This document shows positions 41,946-49,520 of a stretch of 64,000 bases of DNA, in pieces; position 1 is the stretch's first letter, and every line of letters begins with the position of its first letter. Made by a program: the position numbers and the translations under genes. This DNA comes from a virus. The DNA lies in the IMG/VR virus record IMGVR_UViG_3300036985_005342, positions 1-64,000 of that record. One strand, given 5' to 3'. The notes below the pieces were generated by a model that searched no databases, was not told where the DNA came from, and worked only from the letters and a program-made list of their open reading frames with translations.

Positions 41946-42693
41946 CTGCTGACCAATGGTAGCCACTTACGGAGTTCCACTTCAAGATCGAAGTTACCGT
42001 TGGTGTCGGCAGAAATTCGGCGACGGATGCGAAAGATCCTTCGGGGTCACACACGTCGCCCACGGTGGCAACTGGCTTGACCACAATGATACCCTCGCCT
42101 TGAAGCGTGGACAGGCAGCGGATTTCGTTCTCGTCGCCGTTGGCAGCAATATGCTTGTAACCGATGATCTCCAGTGTCGTGCGCCTTGGCAAGAGACCCT
42201 TCACACACTTGGGGATCTCCTCCACAGGAGTCTGGACGAACTGCTTTGCGGAAGCGTCCCACAACGTCAGGCTGTCCTTCTCGGGCGTGCCTTGGATCGC
42301 GTGCATGTCACCGAGGCAATCGGCGATGACTTGGAACTTGAAAGGCAGCGGCTCACCGGGAATCGGTGTGGACGAAGGCGTTTGCTTCCAGAAGTTGTGG
42401 TAGAGTTGAGTGACCTTCAGCGGAACCGATTTCACCACGCTGGCGAGACCCTCAACGATCTTGATGAATCCCGAACCCGAGAAACGTGCGAGCTTGTCGC
42501 CCTTTCGACCGAGGATGACAATCTCATCGACAGAGCAAGTGGAATCGAGCCAAGTGCTTGCGAGCGTAGTGCCCTCGCTGTTGTCCGACTTGAGCGAATC
42601 GTCCGTGGTCGGACAAACGCGGCAAAGCGGGACTGTCTGCGGGGTGGCGCAGGTATCAGCGAGGGTCGGGAGTTGGTTGCAGTTGCAGGACAT
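41938..42693 (-). CDS. virion-associated hypothetical protein
   Basis: 251 residues, starting MSCNCNQLP with several cysteines in the first 30 residues. Beta-rich middle and C-terminal parts. No family recognised. It lies between a tail-fibre gene and the Ser-Gly protein on the late strand. Leader AATAAGCCACC is Shine-Dalgarno-free. Confidence 0.55.
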   Translation of the reverse strand: MSCNCNQLPTLADTCATPQTVPLCRVCPTTDDSLKSDNSEGTTLASTWLDSTCSVDEIVILGRKGDKLARFSGSGFIKIVEGLASVVKSVPLKVTQLYHNFWKQTPSSTPIPGEPLPFKFQVIADCLGDMHAIQGTPEKDSLTLWDASAKQFVQTPVEEIPKCVKGLLPRRTTLEIIGYKHIAANGDENEIRCLSTLQGEGIIVVKPVATVGDVCDPEGSFASVAEFLPTPTVTSILKWNSVSGYHWSADA

Positions 42694-42699
42694 GGTGGC

Positions 42700-42858
42700 T
42701 TATTTGTTAGATTCCGTTGCGATGATGATCCCCCGCGCCACTTCCTCGCCATCCAATGCCCATGTGCGCGTGCCGTCCGGCGAGACGGTCAGTGAGCATC
42801 CCGAGCATCCGTAAATCACGAGGGCGAGGAGTGCGGCGGTGAGGAGAGTGGTTTTCAT
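42700..42858 (-). CDS. small putative lipoprotein
   Basis: 52 residues, MKTTLLTAALLALVIYGCSGCSLTV... A short hydrophobic signal (about 1-17) ends in an LVIYGC lipobox-like motif. It lies in the late tail gene cluster, six bases before the preceding gene's start. It may be a spanin-like or superinfection-exclusion lipoprotein, or a lysis accessory, by context only. Confidence 0.6.
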   Translation of the reverse strand: MKTTLLTAALLALVIYGCSGCSLTVSPDGTRTWALDGEEVARGIIIATESNK

Positions 42859-42861
42859 GGA

Positions 42862-44868
42862 TCAGTAGTTCATGTTCTGTTGGCTGTAATCGGTGACGAA
42901 CTTCGGCGCGATCTCCATGCTGAAATCCGTGATCCAGCATTCCCGCACACCGCCGGGAGTGGTTGGGGTCGTGCCGGTGATGAGGGCGAAGTAGGTCGAG
43001 GAATCCGAGCTGCCGCCCACGGTGATTGTGCCGCTCCAGTCGGCGATCATGCGGCGGGCGGGCAGTCTGGTGCTTGACCCTGCCGCTGTCGCGGGCTGAT
43101 GCCATGCCCGGAAACGCTTGGTGACACTTGTGCCATTGCCGATGTATTCAATCCAGTAGATGTTATCCGTACTCGTAATCCATGTGCCTCCAGCATATGG
43201 CGCGGCTGCGGTGGTGGTGGAGTGGTAGATTTTCGGCGAGACGGTTTCCGTGATGCCCGATCCTTTTACGGCGAACTGGATGTATGGCACGGACTGACTG
43301 GAAATGACATCAACACCGTGGATGATCCTGAATCCGTTCCAACTCGTGTTGGTCATGCCGACCGCTTCGGTCGAAGAGGCTCCCCCGCAAAGGATGACGG
43401 CTTGGATGTCATCCAGTAGCTGCCCGTCGAAAAGCCGATATTTGAAAATCTGCCGCTGCCCCATTTGTGGCCCGAAGTCCATGATTTTCCCGGATCGGCC
43501 CGTGGATGCAACGGGCGCGGGCGAGGCCGTGAAGGTGTAAGTCATCTTGCCGTGATCCGGCGAAGTGACCCCGAAATTGCTCGCCCCGATCAACTGACTT
43601 GATTGTGCCCAGATCGTCGCCCGCGTGGTGGTGTCGGAAAGGGTGCGCATCGCGCTGGATTCTGCCGTCTGGAGGTTGAACCGTCCTCCCGGCACGTGAA
43701 GGTTGAGAAGTAGCTTGTCGATGATCCACGCCGCGATGAATCGGCGGGCGGGAATGGTGAGGTGAGGCGCGATGGCGGATTCATTCCACCCATCCGCCGT
43801 GCTGCCGACGGTGTCCATGTAGGCGACGGTGCGGAGGAGTTTCTGGCCGTCCACGAACGCCCATTTGTAGGTCGCGCATTTCGTCCGGATCGCCGCGTTG
43901 GTGGTTACGTCAAGCCCGCCGTCTCCCGATGGCGAGGATGTGTTGCCGACCCACACGTGCGAGCAATTCGGATGTTGCTCATACCATCGGGTCATCATCG
44001 CGTCGAGGTCGCTGAGGTCGGTATCCTCTTCCTTGACGGCGTGGAAAATGAGACGTGCATCCATCGCCGCGCAGAGGGTGGCGAGGTTCGCGGCGGGCGA
44101 GGTGAGGGCTTGCGCGTAGCTTGATCCGCCTCGCCCGACCGTGACCGGAATCACGCCGGAATCTAGATACATGTAGGTGCCGAGGTAGTGGGAAACGCCG
44201 GTTGCATTCGATACCACGAGCGTCGGCTTGCCGTTTTTCAGGAGTCCATCCGCAGCCTCAAAATCCACGTATCCGATGGTTCCTGCCGTTCCCGCCCCCG
44301 TGTCGGCGGTTTTCGCCGTGATCGCCACGCCGTATTGGGAGACAGTGAAAGTGAGTGTTCCGCCGCCGGATCTCCGCGCATACCAACAACGGATTTTCGT
44401 CCATCCGGCGTGGATGTTTGCGGATTGAGGCGTTTCCGTAACTGTGCCTGCAATGGGCAGGGAATAATACTCGCCATTGGGGAGGTATGTGAAATCACCG
44501 GAAAGCAACGCAGCGGAACCACCGAGCGTTACCGTCGTGGATTGTTGTCCAGAACCGAACGCGATGCCTCCAGTAAAAGTGGACGTGCCGACGCATCCCT
44601 GACCAAAGCGACGGATCATTTCCAACGCGACATAAGGGGGAAATGCTGATCCAGCGGTCGCCATGCTGTCCCCGCCCGTGCCGAACACTACGTATTTCCC
44701 ATCGCCGGGGTATTCGGTGACGCTGAAATCAATCAACTGATCGTAGAAATGATGGATCGCCTCGGGGGAGGTGTCGATGGGGTAGGCGTTTACAGCCTCC
44801 CCTATTTCAATAGTAATATCCGCCGGATTAAGATCCTCCTGTCGATACAATGGTCGTGTGAGTGGCAT
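42862..44868 (-). CDS. SGNH/GDSL-hydrolase-like tail fibre or spike
   Basis: 668 residues. Block I-like GTGGDSMATAGSAF (about 63-76) gives the GDS serine. A late DGWNESAIAPHLTIPARRF (about 358-376) may hold the Asp-His dyad. The N-terminal part has virion-linker features and the C-terminal 250 residues are beta-rich as in spikes. Probably a receptor-binding spike with esterase-like deacetylation activity. The catalytic motif block V is only partly convincing. Confidence 0.6.
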   Translation of the reverse strand: MPLTRPLYRQEDLNPADITIEIGEAVNAYPIDTSPEAIHHFYDQLIDFSVTEYPGDGKYVVFGTGGDSMATAGSAFPPYVALEMIRRFGQGCVGTSTFTGGIAFGSGQQSTTVTLGGSAALLSGDFTYLPNGEYYSLPIAGTVTETPQSANIHAGWTKIRCWYARRSGGGTLTFTVSQYGVAITAKTADTGAGTAGTIGYVDFEAADGLLKNGKPTLVVSNATGVSHYLGTYMYLDSGVIPVTVGRGGSSYAQALTSPAANLATLCAAMDARLIFHAVKEEDTDLSDLDAMMTRWYEQHPNCSHVWVGNTSSPSGDGGLDVTTNAAIRTKCATYKWAFVDGQKLLRTVAYMDTVGSTADGWNESAIAPHLTIPARRFIAAWIIDKLLLNLHVPGGRFNLQTAESSAMRTLSDTTTRATIWAQSSQLIGASNFGVTSPDHGKMTYTFTASPAPVASTGRSGKIMDFGPQMGQRQIFKYRLFDGQLLDDIQAVILCGGASSTEAVGMTNTSWNGFRIIHGVDVISSQSVPYIQFAVKGSGITETVSPKIYHSTTTAAAPYAGGTWITSTDNIYWIEYIGNGTSVTKRFRAWHQPATAAGSSTRLPARRMIADWSGTITVGGSSDSSTYFALITGTTPTTPGGVRECWITDFSMEIAPKFVTDYSQQNMNY

Positions 44869-44869
44869 A

Positions 44870-45091
44870 TTAAAGAATCCTTACGTTAGCTGCTCCGGTT
44901 AGGCGTGCGCGGTTATGTCCAACACCGACAAAGTTGCCGGGAGCGATGATGTCAATTTCAGGACCGTAGGCTTTAAGTCTTGGATTCCAGAAAGCGATGG
45001 TGATGTCAGCATCCGTGTGGATTTGAACTTCTTGTCCTTCGGGGAGGTTGTAAACCTCATCGGTCGTGGTGATTTCGTTGTCGTAGAGCAT
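44870..45091 (-). CDS. small virion-associated hypothetical protein
   Basis: 73 residues from the second start at 45091 (the longer frame begins in the previous gene). Compact beta-strand pattern with VQIHTDADITIAFW. No family recognised. Sits between fibre genes. Confidence 0.5.
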   Translation of the reverse strand: MLYDNEITTTDEVYNLPEGQEVQIHTDADITIAFWNPRLKAYGPEIDIIAPGNFVGVGHNRARLTGAANVRIL

Positions 45092-45096
45092 GGTGA

Positions 45097-45831
45097 TTAT
45101 GCAGTGTAGTTTTGTCCAAGGACTTGTCCAATCCAACTTGTTCCATCAGCCTTGAATTGGAGCATGTCAAATTTGCTGGCGGTTACTGTGATGGTGGGTG
45201 CCGAAGCTCCCGGCCATTTGACTCCAGTAAAGGCGGCGGTAAAGCTGCCTGCGCCGGTAAATAGTTTGAGCGTTAGTGTCTTTCCTGCCGTCGCAGTGGG
45301 CATGGTAAATACGCAGTTCCCTGTGAGGGTGCAAATCTGGAAAGTGCCGGAGGTCAGCACAAGCGTTTCCAGCGTGCCACTAGGTCCAATGTTGATCGAA
45401 GCTTCAGTGGGGTTGACAAGCGTTTGGTTTGTGGACGTGCCGTCGGCTATTAGAACCCTGAGGGCATCTGCGGCGATTCGAGCAGCCTCCTCCGCAGCCG
45501 CATCGGCAATGCGGTCGGCGATCTCTTGGTCAAGCGCGTTGGCTACGACTTGTATCTGCGAAACCACAGCGGTTCCGCTGAGGATTGCTCCCGTGGTAAG
45601 AAGGCTGACCACAAGAAGATCGGCCTCATCATACTCAATGTTGTAGGAAGTGGCAGTCTCGCAGTTGACCTTGGTGATGGGGTGCTGGATCGTCCCGAAA
45701 ATGAACTCGGGCCAACCGGGGTTCACGTCCTGATCGAGGAACAGTTTGACCTGATCGCCAACCTGAGCTTCCGGTCCCGTGTCGTATTGATACAGGGCGG
45801 GTTCGACAATAAGATCTTCGAGGAGTTCCAT
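45097..45831 (-). CDS. tail fibre/decoration-like protein
   Basis: 244 residues. The C-terminal 120 residues (TLTLKLFTGAGSFTAAFTGVKWPG then MLQFKADGTSWIGQVLGQNYTA, roughly 195-244) match the short beta-rich repeats that end many phage fibres. The N-terminal half has an alanine-rich helix (DQEIADRIADAAAEEAARIAADAL). Attached to the virion by inference. Confidence 0.6.
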   Translation of the reverse strand: MELLEDLIVEPALYQYDTGPEAQVGDQVKLFLDQDVNPGWPEFIFGTIQHPITKVNCETATSYNIEYDEADLLVVSLLTTGAILSGTAVVSQIQVVANALDQEIADRIADAAAEEAARIAADALRVLIADGTSTNQTLVNPTEASINIGPSGTLETLVLTSGTFQICTLTGNCVFTMPTATAGKTLTLKLFTGAGSFTAAFTGVKWPGASAPTITVTASKFDMLQFKADGTSWIGQVLGQNYTA

Positions 45832-45910
45832 GAGCGTAAGAGGAAAAAGGGAGGAGGGGCGAGCCGGGGTTTTCCCAACCCGCCCCTCGGTTATAGGTTA
45901 GACCAAAAGG

Positions 45911-47725
45911 TCAGGAGTTGTCAACAAGTGTGACAGTGGTGACGTTCGCGCCAGTTCCGAGGGTTGCGCCGACCGGAGTGGTAAGCGTGACCGTGAAGGT
46001 CTGATCGGTTGCAGCAACGGCAGTCGCGAGGATGTCGATCTCGATGAACTTCGGATCGTTGTCGCCCGCTTCCCATTCCAACGTGCCGGTTCCGTCGAGG
46101 AAGTCGGTGTCGTTGGTGGTGACGTGGGCGGTCGTCCAAGTGACCGAAGCTGCGCCAGCGTTTCCACCGGTGCGGTTGACCGCGATGCGGAGGGTGTAGG
46201 CATCGCCCTCGAACACCGTAGTAGCGGTTCCAGCAGGGGAGAGACCCAACACGGAAGCGTCGGCGGACTCAGGAGCCACGCACTCGCCATCGTGTTCAGC
46301 GACCTTACCGCACTGGGCGCACTCGGCTTGCGAGCAGGCATCGGCAGCGGTGGTGTCGAACTCTTCTGGTCCGGCGAAGTTGTCGATACCGGGGCCGTAG
46401 TTGCGCTCGGTGACTTCGAGAACGTAGCCGGGGCGTTGGCTGTGGCGATAGGCAATGAAGCCCGAGAACTCGGGGTATTTTGCCTTGAAGCGGAACTCGT
46501 GGCGAGCGGCAAGCTTGAACTTGTCGTTATGCTCGTTGCACGAGAGGAAGCTTCCGTCCACAACCTTGACCGCGTAGTTCACGCCGGAGTTGTCTCCGCC
46601 GACAGGCTTGATGGGTTTCATCAAACCGTAACGCTTGAAGGAGCGCGGGTCAACGTGAGGGATCAGCGTGACCATGTCATGCTTGATGCCGTCAACCACA
46701 ATGGAATCCTTGCGGTATTGGTGGTTGGTTCCGGTGATGAGACCGCCATCCTCACCGAGGGTGTTGACCCAGTCGTAAACACGAACGAAGGCATAGACGG
46801 GGTTTCCGCCAGCGGTGCCGGTCTGCTTGAAGTAACCACGGATCGGGGTCTCGTTGAAGTAGCACTTGATACCGCCGTAGGTATCATACATGCGTCCCTT
46901 CATCGGGCCTTCGGTGTCCTTGAGTTGATCGTTGAGATACTGCGTTCCGGTGATGTCGCGCTCGATTTTGTCTTTGATGACTGCGTCCTGCCAGTCAAGG
47001 CGGGGCATTTCAACTTCGAGCATGTAATCCTCGGAAGCCGCGAAACCGCGACCGCGAAGTTCGGCCATGATGTGATCGCGATAGTCCTGAAGGAAGTGAA
47101 TCGTGATGCGATATTGTGGAGGGGCTTGCCATCCACCAGCGGACACGTTGAACTGATCTCCTGCGAGAACCGAAGCGTTGGCTTCACCGTGACGGATCAC
47201 GAGGTTCAGGAGGTTGTCCGAGAAGTTGGACATACCCCAGCGGGTGAATTGGTTCTTCATGCCGTTGAAGTAGCCACGAATGTGGGCTTCTCCAAGACGG
47301 TCGAGTTCACGAGCGCACTTGACGGGAGTATCGAGCGAAAGCTCGAAGTCCTCGAACTCACGGATACGGAAGCCCTGCGAAAAGTCGATGGTGTGCTGGC
47401 CGTGGCAAGCATTGTCATCAATATCGTTGGTCAGGTTTCCGAAGATACCGTTTGTGCCGTGGAGGGTGCGACCTTTGAAGTCACCACCCTCAACGAGGGC
47501 ACGCTCGGAATGATCGACGGAGTTGTAGGCCACGGAAGCCTGTTTGGCCTCGCCGTAAATAACGGACGAGCTGTTAGCATTGCGACGAACGACCCCACCA
47601 TCGGGGATCATACGAAGTGCGAGATTCGGGGAGTCTTTAATCTCCTCACGGACGATGTCGGTGATTACCTCGGTCTGCTCGTAAAGGGCAGCGATAATCT
47701 TGTCTGGATTACATGCGGTTGACAT
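45911..47725 (-). CDS. major capsid protein candidate with C-terminal Calx-beta-like domain
   Basis: 604 residues. Follows the scaffold-like gene, with a long 5' leader. The first 460 residues look like a globular capsid subunit (no catalytic motif). A short Cys cluster CSQAECAQCGKVAEHDGEC (about 469-487) links to a C-terminal Calx-beta-like domain (504-604), with VFEGDAYTLRIAV, NRTGG, VTWTTAHVTTNDTDF and FTVTLTTPVGATLGTGANVTTVTL. It is assigned as capsid from gene order (portal, scaffold, this gene). The Calx-beta region would be an outward decoration. Confidence 0.7.
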   Translation of the reverse strand: MSTACNPDKIIAALYEQTEVITDIVREEIKDSPNLALRMIPDGGVVRRNANSSSVIYGEAKQASVAYNSVDHSERALVEGGDFKGRTLHGTNGIFGNLTNDIDDNACHGQHTIDFSQGFRIREFEDFELSLDTPVKCARELDRLGEAHIRGYFNGMKNQFTRWGMSNFSDNLLNLVIRHGEANASVLAGDQFNVSAGGWQAPPQYRITIHFLQDYRDHIMAELRGRGFAASEDYMLEVEMPRLDWQDAVIKDKIERDITGTQYLNDQLKDTEGPMKGRMYDTYGGIKCYFNETPIRGYFKQTGTAGGNPVYAFVRVYDWVNTLGEDGGLITGTNHQYRKDSIVVDGIKHDMVTLIPHVDPRSFKRYGLMKPIKPVGGDNSGVNYAVKVVDGSFLSCNEHNDKFKLAARHEFRFKAKYPEFSGFIAYRHSQRPGYVLEVTERNYGPGIDNFAGPEEFDTTAADACSQAECAQCGKVAEHDGECVAPESADASVLGLSPAGTATTVFEGDAYTLRIAVNRTGGNAGAASVTWTTAHVTTNDTDFLDGTGTLEWEAGDNDPKFIEIDILATAVAATDQTFTVTLTTPVGATLGTGANVTTVTLVDNS

Positions 47726-47915
47726 AATTTTTGTTGGTTGAAGTTTCGATTTCTCGTTTCCGCAACTAACGAGCCACCGTCAGTCTCCTATGGACACCGT
47801 TGGAGGGACGCTAAATCCTCCGGTAAGCTGAACGTGATGCTCAAAGGCTGTGGCTTGGAAAACCACTAGGCTGAGAGCAATTCAGCACGTCTCCGAGGAA
47901 CTGTCAACATAAAAA
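47726..47915 (-). promoter_or_regulatory. Capsid-gene leader with sigma70-like promoter
   Basis: 190 bp. On the minus strand TTGACA (47902-47907), 17 bp and TGAATT (47879-47884) form a promoter (-10 weak, 3 of 6). The transcript would carry about 150 nt of leader with nested hairpins, GTGG/CCAC near 47850 and GGAGG/CCTCC near 47808. It gives the capsid gene its own promoter within the late operon. Confidence 0.55.
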
Positions 47916-49247
47916 TCACCAGTCGTCTTCTTCGGATGGGCCGAAGATACCGGCGAGAGGATCGCGCTTGCGCGGATCTTCTTTTGCTTTCTTGCCGTCA
48001 AGTTTAACTCTTTTTCTCGATGCCTTCTGAACGGCATCAAACTCGGTCTCAGCTTCATCATCATTATCTGAAGCCTTGGAAGCTTTCTCGACGTATTTGG
48101 AAAACTCGGCGCGGGTGACGAGAGCTTGCACAAACATCGGTGCGAGCTTTTTAAGTTTGGTTTGATGAAGTCTATCTCGCTCAACGAGATACTCTTTGAT
48201 GTCGGTGCCGTTGGCTTCGAGTTTGTCGATGTCATCCTGAGTCAAGACACGCGGACCCACAAGCACGTCTAAAACATCCTTCTGAGCTTTTTCAAAACGC
48301 TTTTTGGCTTCAGGTGAACTCTTGATGAGCTTGGCTACAATGGCTTCAATAGAGTGTGGCTTGGCTTCAAGAACTTCATCAGGCACGTCACCAACTTTGT
48401 CGATGATCGGCTTGAACTCATTGGTTTTGTTTTCATATTCCTTGTAGCCAACGGAAAGCTTGCCGGTTTTGGCGCGGCTTTCGAGCTTGGTGTAGAGATT
48501 CTGAAGATCGCGTGTTTTCTCGGAGTTACGTTCGAGCAAGCCCATGATTCGGTCAACGGTGGGCATAGCCGCGCTGCGTTCATCTTCGTCCATCTCCTCA
48601 TACGGCACGTCTGAAAGTTTGAGGTTATCCACAATCGCGCCCGTTAGTTTTTCGTCGGCCTCGGCGGCTTTTTCAGAGGGCACCTCGGAAGCTTCGAGAA
48701 AGGCATCCATTAGAAAACCGAACTTCTTCACAAGGAGAGTCTTCGTTTCGCCGGGGAGGCGACGGGAAACCACACGAACGTCGGACAGGATGGTCTCCCG
48801 TGCGCTGACGTAATCGGGATGTTCAAAAGGTTTGATCTGAGTAGCCTCAACCTCCTCAAGGCGAGACTTTTTCTCCTCAAGCTCCTTGGTGACTCGGGCG
48901 AGTTCAAGGTCCTTTTCGGTGAGCTTGGCTTTCAGCTCTTTCGCCTCACGCCCACGAATCTTTGCTTGTTCTCGGGCCTTGGATTCGATCCGGGGTGATT
49001 CCTCCTGCTCGTCTTCTTGGTCGTCGTCCTTACTCAGAACCTCATCGTAGTCGATGTCATCATCCGTGGAATCGGTGTCGTCGGATTCCTCTTCGGTGTC
49101 TTCGATTTCGTCCTCCACAGTATCCTCGATTTCATCATCCACGGTGTCCTCGACCCTATCGCTTTCCTGCGACTCGGAGCCGAAAAGTTTGTCCATGATT
49201 TCCTCTGAACGCGGCGAAGCTACATCAATATCGTTGTTTTCTGACAT
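47916..49247 (-). CDS. scaffold-like coiled-coil protein
   Basis: 443 residues, very acidic N-terminus (DDEIEDTVEDEIED... and DSTDDDIDYDE, about 1-80). Long heptad-rich helix (about 85-160) and charged helical C-terminal half. Typical of phage scaffolds by composition and by position between portal and capsid. It must be co-assembled and removed. No sequence family was recognised. Confidence 0.6.
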   Translation of the reverse strand: MSENNDIDVASPRSEEIMDKLFGSESQESDRVEDTVDDEIEDTVEDEIEDTEEESDDTDSTDDDIDYDEVLSKDDDQEDEQEESPRIESKAREQAKIRGREAKELKAKLTEKDLELARVTKELEEKKSRLEEVEATQIKPFEHPDYVSARETILSDVRVVSRRLPGETKTLLVKKFGFLMDAFLEASEVPSEKAAEADEKLTGAIVDNLKLSDVPYEEMDEDERSAAMPTVDRIMGLLERNSEKTRDLQNLYTKLESRAKTGKLSVGYKEYENKTNEFKPIIDKVGDVPDEVLEAKPHSIEAIVAKLIKSSPEAKKRFEKAQKDVLDVLVGPRVLTQDDIDKLEANGTDIKEYLVERDRLHQTKLKKLAPMFVQALVTRAEFSKYVEKASKASDNDDEAETEFDAVQKASRKRVKLDGKKAKEDPRKRDPLAGIFGPSEEDDW

Positions 49248-49259
49248 ATTTTATTGTTT

Positions 49260-49520
49260 CTATTTTTGTTTTTCTTGAGATTGTTTGAGATCGTAAGCTG
49301 CTTTGAAAAGCAGAAAGATGTCGTCAATGTGTTTCATGGCAAGAATGGTTGGACCAATCTTGTCAATGTTATTAGGCGTGATGACGGCACGTTGGATGTC
49401 GGTCAATACTTCCCTGATGTCAGGGTAGGCCGATCCGATGGATGCTACGAAACGGGGGTCCTTGAGAGCCGCATCAAGTTGCACGGTCTTGTGGACCGAT
49501 AAAGGGGTGTGTTCGATCAT
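49260..49520 (-). CDS. small virion-assembly hypothetical protein
   Basis: 86 residues, mainly helical. No family recognised. It lies between portal and scaffold genes and overlaps the portal gene's stop by 4 bp (ATGA). Confidence 0.55.
   Translation of the reverse strand: MIEHTPLSVHKTVQLDAALKDPRFVASIGSAYPDIREVLTDIQRAVITPNNIDKIGPTILAMKHIDDIFLLFKAAYDLKQSQEKQK

Noticed and set aside
46124-47722. A 532-codon + strand open frame antisense to the capsid gene
   Set aside because: Same codon-periodicity shadow; the minus-strand protein has the capsid gene order and a promoter.
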